Shown here piece after piece: positions 49,401 through 57,480 of a DNA stretch of 64,000 nucleotides. The DNA is taken from contig NC_092578.1 in assembly GCF_037975245.1 (NCBI RefSeq), positions 8,202,501-8,266,500 of the forward strand. The letters run 5' to 3'. A program made the translations under genes and the position numbers. The notes below the pieces were generated by a model that saw only the letters and a list, made by a program, of their open reading frames with translations, was not told where the DNA came from and made no database searches. Origin of the DNA: Apostichopus japonicus. Its lineage: Eukaryota; Echinodermata; Holothuroidea; Aspidochirotida; Stichopodidae. Position 1 is the stretch's first letter. Every line of letters starts with the position of its first letter.

Positions 49401-50988
49401 ATAGAACAATTCGTTTGGAAAGAAATTCATAATTCACTTTCAAAAAAATACCCTGTGGTTGGCCTACTGTAAGTGAAGTTGCAAGTGAAAATTATCAACA
49501 TATTGCATTCTTGTGCTTAAGATTTGTGCCCTGTAGAATCATCTAGAAATGACCTTCACATGCTTTCTCTTTTATTAGTACTGTAACATCGAATTACTTA
49601 AAGGACTGGACTATGTTGATACTTGTGATCAAACTCCACTTTCCAGATGTAAAACTTTCATCACCTTTGTTAAGTACTTTGAAGTGACATAAAGAACCAA
49701 GTTATTTGATCAACACTGCAGGTTCAGAAACCACGGTTTTATTTACCTTATGTCAGGTTGCGGTACCTTTGTCAGCTAATGTCAATATTTGCTCTTCATT
49801 GTAACAGCTACTCTTTAACAAATTGACTCTTCCAAATTTAATTGCACAGCCATACCAAAAGATCATCAATTTATGCCAAAGAGCTAGATATTTTTCTTTA
49901 GACATATGCAAATGAGTCATGTTTTGTACATAAATTGGATCAATGTTATAGGATCAAGGTAAAAATAATTTAGGCTAGCCATAGAAAGTCTCCACCATCA
50001 GTGAGGTACAGTAATACATAATGATTAAGAAAATCTTCAAGAAACTTTGAAGTATCCAGATATGATTTTATCCTGGAACAAGTTTGAACAAGTCTGAAAG
50101 GGTTGGTTTACTGTGGGTAATGTACACCTAAGTAGCTGCATCTTCCCTCAAAAATATCCAGATAGGGAATATTGTTGTTTGCGAAGGATAAATGCAAAGA
50201 AATTTCTTTTGAATAGTAAATTAAATTCCATCAAATATTTACCTAATTAAATTTATGCCATACTGTGATAATAAGGCATATATATGTCAATGAAGGGAAT
50301 GTATTGATCTAACTCCTGGAAGGTTAAGAGTTTATTACATGGAAACCTTAAAGTGCTATGAAAATGTGAAAATGTTCATTGCAATAACTTGGGACTTTCT
50401 TTTATTATTGCAAAATGATCAATAAAACTACGGATAAATTCCTTACTTTTGCTTTAAAGTGATCAACTGGTCATTTATTCACAAAATGACGCACTAACTA
50501 CGTTTTTATAACAACAAATTTCAACAACATAACATTTTGTGGCAAAGACTGGAACAAACAAAGCACCAAATAAAGATGATGGCATTTTAAGGCAACTCAC
50601 AGATAGGATACCCAAGAGCAAAATCATTGCTCTGGGTAGCAAACATGGAGAAAATTGCAGCTGTCCCTAAACGTCTTGGCATCCCGACAATAAGGGTAAG
50701 GCCAAAGACCAGGATAAACATCATCCCCTTAGCAACCAGTATGGATGTCCAGAAGAGCCAGTCCACCGAACCGAAACTCAACGTGGCGGTCTTCTGGAAG
50801 AGCAATGCTGGTAAAGCAAAGTGGCTGATATATCTTGAGAACCCTCGGCACTGAGATGCCGGGATGAAATTCCATCGGCTGGTGCCATACCCCAGCAAGA
50901 TGACCACAAAGCTCTGCAGAATGGCAGGGTAGAGGTTCTCAAGGATCACCAAGGGTGCTTCTCCCGAGCTATCGGACCGGTTCTGCAT
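32830..50988 (-). CDS. GPR155: GPR155/LYCHOS-like membrane protein, 10 coding exons, 3' end missing
   Basis: Coding exons in transcript order: 50988-50601, 48179-47786, 44029-43864, 43100-42945, 40737-40654, 39478-39273, 38577-38487, 36782-36653, 34994-34759, 32993-32830. Phases agree at every junction and give about 672 residues; human GPR155 has about 870. Residues 1-260 carry the PIN/auxin-carrier-like region, with FALPALLFQ and ATQSNDFALGYPI nearly as in human, followed by YPELLQYIYLIGPMSL. Later exons match the second transporter half and the GPCR-like membrane segments, ending at QGIFTLIIFGLKKPKVF. In mammals this protein sits on lysosomes, senses cholesterol and acts through GATOR1 on mTORC1; that role is carried over here by homology. 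The C-terminal DEP domain is not found. Confidence 0.9.
33117..33240. repeat. AT-rich microsatellite tract
   Basis: Mixed (TA)n and (TTTA)n runs within a GPR155-like intron. Confidence 0.85.
34395..34612 (-). mobile_element. tRNA-derived SINE with (AT)n tail, copy E
   Basis: In minus orientation it reads cttccttactgatttcgaac, then an A box within catagcctattggttaggg, then a B box gggttcgaat, and finishes in a long AT run at 34395-34470. It belongs to the same family as the copies at 53932 and 55033. Confidence 0.75.
34759..34994 (-). CDS. GPR155: GPR155-like coding exon 9
   Basis: Acceptor tttcaaag, donor gtaagt. It encodes a soluble acidic loop (NTYYEIIEDPSTDFDG...) and then HQLERHLTLMIVLVASVTV, the start of a membrane segment that aligns with QQLTRHVLLCLLLIIGLFAN of human GPR155. 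Confidence 0.9.
36653..36782 (-). CDS. GPR155: GPR155-like coding exon 8
   Basis: Acceptor ggtcag, donor gtaagt. It encodes a membrane segment VFGSLCLHLLCLIVILGALV followed by SKIGLSQNTTG, with an N-glycosylation sequon NTT. It corresponds to MITTAVTLFCSILIAGISL in human. Joining directly to exon 7 keeps phase 0. Confidence 0.85.
37140..37740. repeat. Direct duplication of ~165 bp around a SINE
   Basis: The segment 37150-37315 recurs at 37572-37735 with about 85% identity by eye. Both copies have acggatat(t/c)ttaagac and gtgtacattaaacaaatca, then gcatggatcagg and a C-rich end. A tRNA-derived SINE lies between them. Confidence 0.75.
37330..37570 (+). mobile_element. tRNA-derived SINE between direct repeats
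   Basis: The A box tagctcagtgg is perfect, and a B-box-like cccgagtccgagtc follows at tRNA spacing. The remainder is an unrelated body. It lies in the GPR155-like intron between exons 7 and 8. Confidence 0.6.
37870..37950 (-). repeat. G/C-rich repeat fragment related to 24755-24825
   Basis: The reverse complement contains ctggggtcgctgaagccgac, the same phrase as in ICE2 intron 10. A long G-run lies at 37879-37894. Confidence 0.45.
38487..38577 (-). CDS. GPR155: GPR155-like coding exon 7
   Basis: Acceptor tcaacag, donor gtaaca. It encodes LPVALATTYFVIVQSPWRPD and ends SWQKWQ. With the two bases from exon 6 it gives GWGLPVAL, matching GWGIPALL of human GPR155. Confidence 0.9.
39273..39478 (-). 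CDS. GPR155: GPR155-like coding exon 6
   Basis: Acceptor ttcacag, donor gtaagt. It encodes several membrane segments (VVITVGVITSLS, FLLTLGILASRLWAMFIAIG) and ends in FYLLGW, corresponding to the region around LYSTYLWTGLLAISLFLLKK in human. Confidence 0.9.
40654..40737 (-). CDS. GPR155: GPR155-like coding exon 5
   Basis: 84 bp, phase 0, acceptor cttatag, donor gtgagt. It encodes SLVLGLFILKRAVKVMPHQF and ends NLVVSQ, aligning with SLAILLLSKKYKQLPHMLTT of human GPR155. Confidence 0.9.
41314..41684 (+). mobile_element. Four-copy ~370-bp inverted-end repeat, copy 2
   Basis: Very similar to 10525-10890 in the same orientation. The ends are ctttaaaggcattaaagact and agtcttcgcaacctttaa. It lies in the GPR155-like intron between exons 4 and 5. 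Confidence 0.7.
41805..42810. mobile_element. Candidate DNA element with TTCACAnTTAAGAA inverted ends
   Basis: The left end ttcacatttaagaacgcacc pairs with the right end ggtgcattcttaagtgtgaa as imperfect inverted repeats. Similar short motifs (taagaacgcaa, cgttcacactaagg) recur inside. No clear target duplication or transposase is seen, so the superfamily is open. Confidence 0.45.
42816..42895 (-). pseudogene. Decayed duplicate of the end of GPR155-like exon 4
   Basis: About 80 bp here repeat 42919-43003, which carry the 3' end of exon 4 and its donor. The copy keeps a ggtgagt donor but has an extra T in cttt(aacaaag) that shifts the frame, and other changes, so it is a pseudo-exon end lying about 104 bp downstream in the transcript. 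Confidence 0.75.
42945..43100 (-). CDS. GPR155: GPR155-like coding exon 4
   Basis: 156 bp, phase 0, acceptor caacag, donor gtgagt. It encodes IASSLFLCTFLSGPLMFVTG and ends AIVISCIGLMSS, corresponding to TSGMVISTFVSAPIMYVSAW of human GPR155. Confidence 0.9.
43864..44029 (-). CDS. GPR155: GPR155-like coding exon 3
   Basis: Acceptor tcaaag, donor gtaagt. It encodes FVLPLLLVLTVNV..., a sequon NMT, and YGFLYGTIPTTPSVFIYTTQ, aligning with YAFLYGVFPVAPGVAIFATQ of human GPR155, the second crossover-like segment of the transporter fold. Confidence 0.92.
44295..44670 (-). mobile_element. Four-copy ~370-bp inverted-end repeat, copy 3
   Basis: Inverse orientation relative to copies 1 and 2. The ends are cttaaagggtgtgaagagtc and gagtcttcaatgcaatttaa. 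It lies in the intron between GPR155-like exons 2 and 3. Confidence 0.7.
45470..45725 (+). mobile_element. Weak LINE reverse transcriptase relic
   Basis: The plus strand reads RKAFDTIDHQ and, about 200 bp later, LFGDDTNH, with stops between. This is the order of the KAFDxVDH and F/LxADD boxes of non-LTR reverse transcriptases. Everything between is decayed. Confidence 0.4.
45793..46378. mobile_element. hAT-like element with perfect 8-bp target duplication
   Basis: The element proper is 45801-46370 (570 bp) between exact gcctatgt copies (45793-45800 and 46371-46378). Ends are TAAGGTGACCA and TGGTCACCTTA, a perfect 11-bp inverted pair. The octamer tcggggac recurs several times near both ends, like subterminal transposase-binding repeats. 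It has no transposase. Confidence 0.88.
46979..47420. other. Unidentified intronic stretch with C-run
   Basis: A C-run near 47101-47110 and a GC-rich patch near 47120-47180 stand out from the AT-rich intron. No ends or coding were recognised. Confidence 0.3.
47786..48179 (-). CDS. GPR155: GPR155-like coding exon 2
   Basis: 394 bp, acceptor tttacag, donor gtgagt. It encodes AAIYQPVYPELLQYIYLIGP, then RNPMVMSVLLGVVINLLADG, and ends SFSACALFYLGISLSGK...LLISAK. Each part matches human GPR155 (YPEYLQYIYLVAPISLM; NSFSGSALFYLGLTMVGK). Confidence 0.93.
48844..49213 (-). mobile_element. Four-copy ~370-bp inverted-end repeat, copy 4
   Basis: Inverse orientation. The ends are ttaatggctgtgaagactcg and gagtcttcaatgcctttaat. 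It lies in the first intron of the GPR155-like coding region. Confidence 0.7.
49214..50586. other. Intronic stretch, nothing recognised
   Basis: AT-rich intron of the GPR155-like gene without clear repeats or exons on either strand. Confidence 0.4.
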
Positions 50989-51006
50989 TGTTGAAGCTCG
51001 ATCACA
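50601..51006 (-). CDS. GPR155: GPR155-like coding exon 1 with start codon
   Basis: The ATG lies at 50988-50986. An acceptor cctccag places the exon boundary at 51006, so 18 bases of 5' UTR precede it. It encodes MQNRSDSSGEAP (a short luminal/extracellular tail with sequon NRS) and then YPAILQSFVVILLGYGTSRW, SHFALPALLFQ and FATQSNDFALGYPI. The N-terminal tail is shorter than in human. The donor is T/GTGAGT. Confidence 0.92.
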
Positions 51007-52488
51007 CTGGAGGTTCGGAAAGAGTGATCATTATTGAGAAATAGTCGACATGAGAATATTTTCAGCGCAATGATGAGAACAAACATCAACTGGATCACTA
51101 TTATAAACTAGAAGTTCATTATTTGGTATCTTCCTTTCATACATACAGAGCCAAACCATCAGCCTTTGCAATTTGAGAATTAGGAATTTTGTTTGTAGGG
51201 ATGGTGGAGTGCCCACACAGTCATTGCACAGAAAAATGCCAATTTCTTTCAAGTAATTGCTAGGTCATCGAAAACTCAAAATAAGTCAGTGGATCATTCA
51301 TGTGTACATGCACACATGATAGATCTTTGAGAATATTTCATTTGTTGAACTTGGACCTATAGTCACTTTAAAGGACATGTTAAATATTTATAATACAAGT
51401 ATACAGTAGTATTAAAGTCTATATAACTTTACAGTATACATTTAATGCACTGATGCATGACTGAGAGGTGACAGCCTCAGTTGGCAATCTATATTTGGTG
51501 TAAACTGTTATCAAATCACAGGTACTTTCAATTTATTAGGTTATGAGGTCAAATATTTTCTCTATAGAGAGTCCTGACTATTGCTATTTTATGAAGAAGC
51601 TAGATATTTCCATTACAATTAACATGAAAATCAAAGCAGGACAATTATATACCACAGTATAACAGGACTCTGGTATCCTATGGTAAAATGTGATGTGCAA
51701 TTTGAGCAAATTCAGGTTTGTATGTGCATTGAACCATAGAAGGCCTATTTTCATTGAGTTTTTTTTTTTTGGTTACATATTTCACAGAAATGAGTTAAAG
51801 TTGCCGCAGTCCAAGATAACAACCTCAGCTGTATAGCCTATATGTCTCTCAAGACTTTTGTAAAATATTCTAAAACAGAGTAAGTCTTTTATCATGAACT
51901 GTGGTGTTCCAACATTTAAAATATACAAATTCACAACAATTAACATCTATCAGCAGCATTAACAGGGTACCATACATCATGTTTCCACAGGAATTTAATA
52001 ATCCAAATCAGTTATTGATCAACAATTTTTAATGTGATTACCATTGATGCATAACAAAATGCACTTTTCAACTTACCAAGTGTAATGAAAACAAAGGAAT
52101 CTGCCTAGAGAAGTGAATTTTGCTAAAAGCTTCATTCACAAAATATCATGTAGGCTACTTGTATTGTGGTTAAATTTAAAAATTATCCAGAGAACATTCT
52201 CTAAAGGTAGCAGTAATGAAAATTGTGTGAAATTTTGACCATATTCCTTAATATATGTCCTGTTGGCTAGTAGGCTACCTTTGTTCCTTTGTACAAAATG
52301 GTACGGTATGACTATGACATATGAGTATCGCATATGATGTCCTAGATCAATAATTGACTATCAGTCAAATGCGATTCATCCATGAGTATCCACTATACTG
52401 TATGTCTGATACTGTAGCCTCCTAACGCAATATTTTGCAATAATTAAACATGTAGGTAAGAAAACGCAGTTGAGTATATGAAACTTAC
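51007..52488. other. Probable 5' intron of the GPR155-like gene
   Basis: AT-rich non-coding sequence with a T-run near 51761-51770. No exon was seen. Confidence 0.35.
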
Positions 52489-52564
52489 CCAATGTTTGCT
52501 TTAACTTTTGCTCTTCTTCCGTCAATATGTTAGCTAAACAGACTGCAGGACATAGTGCTGATCC
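52489..52564 (-). other. Possible 5' UTR exon of the GPR155-like gene
   Basis: On the minus strand a strong donor (G/GTAAGT) follows a 70-bp segment preceded by a T-rich tract and gaccag or gatcag acceptors. It contains only a short open frame starting MSCSLFS, so it would be non-coding. Its link to exon 1 is inferred from position and orientation. Confidence 0.3.
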
Positions 52565-53437
52565 TGGTCAAACCCAAAACAATAAAAAATAAAAACATAA
52601 AGCGAACTTTCATAGCCAAACACTACAGTTTTAGACTTGCCTCAGCTCCTCAAATAAAACAATCGAGTTCATCGAATCAGCTGTTCAATATATGCTTTAC
52701 AAAATTGAAAGCAATGATGCAGGAACGACCTTGAACTCCAGGTCACCTTATGAATAGAAAACGCAAATGGCATTGTTTTATTTCAATGTTTATATTTATA
52801 GTACGTAGGTATGCGTGGTGCATATATGTCTATGTAGCAATTAGACATGATATAGTTTCTTTCGCACTTCAAAATATCAGTTTATACAGTTAATGGCGTA
52901 GCCAAACTAGAACTGATCAGGTCAATCTATCATAGTAGTTGGTCACTGTAGTTGGTTGGTTTGCGTCTATCTTATAGCAGAGTGCTCTATGTTCGGTGGA
53001 CAGAGCGGAATATAGGTTGAGACTAGTTGAGACTATAGTGGAACACTATGCATGGGCGGCGATCATGGGGGGGGGGGGGGGGACATGTCCCCCCAATATT
53101 TTAGGTGGGGATATAGTATCTAATATCCCCCCCCCTAATATTTGGTGGCATAGATTTTTTTGTGTGGCTATAAATAGACAATAATGCGTGAGATTATTTA
53201 TCCAAATCATATTTGGCTGTGGCTAAAACTTCATCCAACACATATGCTGCATGAGGTAAATGACACTTCGTGGTCGTTTCTGTGACCTGTGACCGTATAT
53301 AAGTTGTCACTCATGAGTATTATCATACTATCTGTACATCTCTTGTGTATGAGTGTAAGTACGTACAATCATATATATGATCCACATCGATATGGTTTCA
53401 CTGGGTTCCCATTTGGCTAGCTGTTTCCTACCAGATT

Positions 53438-53752
53438 TCTAACCGCAGGCGCGTAGCCAACGGGACGGGCGCGAAGGGGCGACCGCCCCCCCCCCCACCC
53501 CCCGGCCACCCCCGTTTGTCTTGAGCATATTTTTTGTATTTTTTCTGATAACGCTAGTAATTTCAAAATAGAAAAATGCTTAGATGCAACTTACAAGGCC
53601 TGGGACGTGCCATTTCCAGCGATCTGGGAGGCATTTTCGGCCAAAATTTTCTTTAACGCTTCGCGCCAACATCGTGGCGCTACGCTTAGATAGTTTGGCT
53701 ACAAGCTCCGTCCCTCCCTTGGCAAATTCCTCGCTACGCGCCTGTCTCACCG
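53438..53752. mobile_element. hAT MITE with 8-bp target duplication
   Basis: The element proper is 53446-53744 (299 bp). The ends CAGGCGCGTAGC and GCTACGCGCCTG are perfect inverted repeats. Flanks are tctaaccg and tctcaccg, an 8-bp duplication with one change. It contains the ~100-bp shared module at 53577-53698. Confidence 0.85.
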
Positions 53753-53931
53753 TGGTGTAACCGTGTCAGGCGCTAATTTGTTACTAAATATCACCAAAAA
53801 ACGTCACAGACTTTCGCCGAAAGTAGTTTTTTTTTCCGAAAATGAATTAGCTAGACGGCCCGCATCCGTAATGAAATTTGGTTTGCCGATCAAAAAAGGA
53901 AAATATGGCTGTAGCAACTAGTAACCATATA

Positions 53932-54155
53932 GTGTTCGATGGAGGTGACAAACGCCTACAGTGGAATTACAACCTTCCTTACCGGTTTCGAGCTTCTGGA
54001 CATACAATCAGCGTCCATAGCATAGTGGTTAGGGTGTCCGCATATAAAGCGGGGGCCAGGGTTCTAATCCCGGTGGAGGCTAGAACTTTTTTCACTGTTC
54101 TTGATTTTCCAACTCATTACGATTTTCATTTATATATATACATATATATATACAA
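53932..54155 (+). mobile_element. tRNA-derived SINE with (AT)n tail, copy C
   Basis: It has an A box tagcatagtgg and a B-box-like gggttctaatccc, preceded by about 90 bp shared with copies A and B and followed by the cactgttcttgatttt block and a TA run. Confidence 0.75.
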
Positions 54156-54384
54156 AATATAACGAAGCGCGCGAACAATTTTGGGGATGAAAGTTGCTAC
54201 GCGCCTGCACCAAAGCAAATGTCCCCCCCCCCCAAATATTTGACACAAATCGCCGCCCCTGAGTTACACTAGTAGTTTTTACTCAGAGTTTCATGCGTTG
54301 AGCGTTGTCTGATGATCGTTCAATGCGTGAAACTCTGAGTATAACAGCTACTAGTGTTTCACTAGTCTCAACTAGTCTCAACCT

Positions 54385-54440
54385 GTATGGAGGCTGGAAT
54401 TTTTGTCACTGTTCTTGATTTTCCAACTCATTACGATTTC

Positions 54441-54510
<70 letters not shown>
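54385..54510 (+). mobile_element. SINE 3' fragment with (AT)n tail, copy D
   Basis: Only the 3' part is present: atggaggctgg, cactgttcttgatttt and a 65-bp AT run. It starts exactly where the right foldback arm ends, so its 5' part was probably lost at that junction. Confidence 0.65.
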
Positions 54511-54512
<2 letters not shown>

Positions 54513-54581
54513 TTGCCTTTGTCGTTTACCTCCATTTCATTAACATATACCGGGATGTCTGTTCAAAGTATCTCTTTCGAG

Positions 54582-55232
54582 ATCCGGCTTTAGGAATCAC
54601 AAGTATTTGATCTCTAGAATAAGGCAAGATATGTCACCAAAACAGAACTGGTCAGTGGCGGAGCGTCCATACAGTCAGGGGGTGGATGCCCCCCCCCCCC
54701 CTGACGGACTCAAATGGACTGCTGGCGCCCTTTTCAGCTCTTCACCACTTTTTACTTATTCTCGATTATTGACTTTTCTATTGCGCTCTTTGTCACATTT
54801 TGTTGGTGTAATTTCGCGATGACACCTATTTATTCTTCGTTTATCTGCAAATTAGCCAGGCCCGGAAAGGGTCATTTCCGGTGATCTAGGGAGTATCTTT
54901 ACTCAAAAAATTTCTGTACGCTACGCACCAATTAACCTGTGGTGGCGCTCCGCTTAGATAGTGTCGAAAGCGCCCCTACAGACCATTCTCCCCCTCCTGA
55001 TCAATACCCCTAGCTCCGCCATTGGAACTGGTATAAATATTGTTCGATACAGGTGACAAACGCCTACAGTGGAATTACAACCTTCCTTACCGGTTTCGAG
55101 CTTCTGGACATACAATCAGCGTCCATAGTGGTTAGGGTGTCCGCATATAAAGCGAGGGCCAGGGTTCGAAGTCCGGTGGAGGCTGGAACTTTTTTCACTG
55201 TTCTTGATTTTCCAACTCATTACGATTTAAAG

Positions 55233-55302
<70 letters not shown>
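54582..55302 (+). mobile_element. SINE-like repeat copy B, interrupted by a hAT MITE
   Basis: The segments 54582-54652 and 55033-55302 together line up with copy A (395-690). The second part has the tRNA-like body (atagtggttaggg; gggttcgaagtcc) and ends in an AT run at 55234-55302. The interruption at 54653-55024 carries its own target duplication. Confidence 0.75.
54645..55032. mobile_element. hAT MITE with perfect 8-bp target duplication inside a SINE
   Basis: The element proper is 54653-55024 (372 bp). The ends CAGTGGCGGAGC and GCTCCGCCATTG are inverted repeats with one mismatch. The flanks are exact gaactggt copies at 54645-54652 and 55025-55032. It contains the shared module at 54857-54963. 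Confidence 0.92.
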
Positions 55303-55304
<2 letters not shown>

Positions 55305-55934
55305 TCTTTTTAATCAGTCGGGGAAGAATTTAGACTAATTAAGTTCCATGACAGTAATTCATTCCTAACCCTACTTAAATCAATCAGGGGAATTAAGAAT
55401 TTGGTCGTGGTCTTTGAAACTATGTGCACGTAAAGGGAACGAAACAGATACTAGGCCTGCAAGTCGCTGGGAGTATTGAGACGCAGTAAATAAAAGACAA
55501 AATCAAGTAGCAGGGGCGGATCCAGGATTTTGAGAAAGGGGGGGGGGCCGACATCCCGATGGTAGCACTTTAGTGATCTGCGTCCTGGGGAGGAGTCTAG
55601 GGGGAGGGGTTGTCTCCCTCCCCCTTGGAAATTTTTGGTTAATTGTGAGTGCTTAGATGCAAAATGGTGAAACATTTCGCCAAAAACTAGAAAAACCAGA
55701 AACGTTGCAGACACGCTTTTTGTGCACATATTTTTTTTCTCGATAGACACATATTTAAGAACGCTCAACAGTGCATGTACAATGGATACACTATTATTGC
55801 GTCGATTCGTTTTTTCTTTTGCGCGAAAATTGTGACACCAGATGCACCCCAAGAAAAAACATAAAACAAGATACATTCAATGAGATAATTATGACATACT
55901 TATTAATGAAAGGGGGGTGTAGGCGGTTTTACAC

Positions 55935-57480
55935 TATCTAACGCAACGTAGTCGCCAAGAACCTGAAGTATTTTTAAGGGAGGGCCCGATAATAAGCGGA
56001 AACGGATCACCGACCGAAAAAATATCGGAATTTGTGGACTATTTCTTGCTTCCTATTGTATTAAAACAAAGCACCTATGTGAAAGACAAAAATCACATTT
56101 TGAAAATTGTGGAAGTCACCCCGTTACCAAAAGCAGTAGCACTTGCTACACTCGATGTCGTCGCCATGTATACCAATACTCCCCAAGAGGAGGCATTAGA
56201 TATATGTCAAGAAGTCTATGAAAAGGCGGAAAAAAGCGAATATGGAATAAATAAAATATCTTCCATATCCATGCGCAAACTAATTGAACTTATTTTTAAC
56301 AAGAAACTGTTTCGAGTTCAATAACCAATTCTATCTACAAAAGATCGGTTGCGCCATGGGTAGCCAAGCCTCTCCGGAAATCTGAAATCTCCAAACCACG
56401 CATTTGAAAAAAATGTACTTTTGAAACATTGGCACTTAATCTCACAACACGCGGACAGGGGCGTAGCGAATTTTTTTTTTGTGGGGGGGAGGTGTGGAGG
56501 ATTTGATTTTCCGACGGATCTGGAAGTGGTGACTGAAATGGGGGAGGGGTCTAAGGGGAGGGGGTGTCCCCCTCCCCTTTGGAAAAGTTTTAGTTTTGAA
56601 ACGTCCTTAGATGCAATCTGGTGCATATTTTAAGTCAAATTTGGCACCGTAGAATTTCCATTTCGATATTATTTTTATGGCAGTCGGCAGAAGAAGAATT
56701 AATTGGGACCAATTATCGAACTGTGTTTTCTCTTTCACCGATCGTTGAAATAGTGAAACTTCGTGATGAAAATGTTCAGAAAACTTTCCGGTAATGAGAA
56801 ATAAAAACATTCATTGATATACAAGCGAGAAACGTTAAAAATTGTGTACAATTCGTGAGCTGTGTCCTTAAGTTTTCCACGGAGAACGAATGACATCTGC
56901 GATGACGTCATTCTGAACAGAGGATAATAACAACACGTTGTCACACGATAGCACGACTCATGGGCTGCGGCCTATACGGAAGCCTTTAATTCCATTTCTT
57001 TCACTGAGTTGCCGGCGATTCTGGCACTCGTCTAGCTGAGCCTGGCTACAGTAGCTATACTGACGGCCGTGACATTATCAGTTATTTGCCGAGAGGTTTT
57101 TAACTTGCAGGCGTCGGGTGATTGGATTGGTGAATGAGTTTATCAGATGAAGAACTGGAAAATCGGAATAACCGATAAAGAAGCTCCCGTTCTCCTTTTC
57201 TCTATTCAGCTTTCCTTTTTTCTTCCCCTTCCGCTCTCTTCACCTTTTCTCCTTTTGCCGACAGACCCAAAATTTGCCGACAGCGACCAAATTATTGGGG
57301 GTGTGACACCCCCCAAGGCCCCCCTCCCCGCTCGCTACGCCCCTGCACGCGGAATTATCCAAACTGTTTCCAAAAGAACCGATTCTAGCCTACAAAAGGG
57401 CCCAAAATCTCAAAGATTTACTTGTTAACTCAAGGTTTCATACTAACGAAGAATCAGCTGACTCTCAAGGTTCACACGAA
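55935..57480 (+). mobile_element. Penelope-like reverse transcriptase, interrupted and dead
   Basis: From about 55985 the plus strand reads SGNGSPTEKISEFVDYF, then STYVKDKNHILKI, then LATLDVVAMYTNTPQEEA, and (near 56340-56385) YLQKIGCAMGSQASPEI. After the insertion at 56456-57345 the frame resumes with LFPKEPILAYKRAQNLKDLL. This motif order is that of Penelope-like reverse transcriptases (PTxKIS; TLDVxxLYTN; Q-x-x-G-x-AMGS; AYKRxxNLKDLL). The palm region with the catalytic YxDD box is missing between 56385 and 56447, so it could not be active even without the insertion. Confidence 0.75.
56448..57353. mobile_element. hAT-like element with perfect 8-bp target duplication inside the Penelope-like RT
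   Basis: The element proper is 56456-57345 (890 bp). The ends CAGGGGCGTAGCGA and TCGCTACGCCCCTG are inverted repeats within the limits read. The flanks are exact cacgcgga copies at 56448-56455 and 57346-57353. Removing one copy with the element rejoins the reverse transcriptase frame, which confirms the boundaries. Confidence 0.92.

Larger units (their letters stand above)
53051..54261. mobile_element. hAT-like element with GGGCGGCGAT ends
   Basis: The left end catgggcggcgat and right end atcgccgcccctg are inverted repeats with one mismatch. The flanks share acacta, consistent with a decayed target duplication. It holds a smaller hAT MITE (53446-53744) and a SINE (53932-54155), so its own coding capacity, if any, is gone. 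Confidence 0.6.
53014..54386. mobile_element. Foldback element split by a hAT-like insertion
   Basis: The outer arms ggttgagactagttgagact (53014 onward) and agtctcaactagtctcaacc (ending near 54383) are exact inverted repeats. Inside the right half, 54289-54345 forms a second hairpin (actcagagtttcatgcgttg and its near complement). The two arm systems are separated on the left by the insertion at 53051-54261. Confidence 0.65.
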
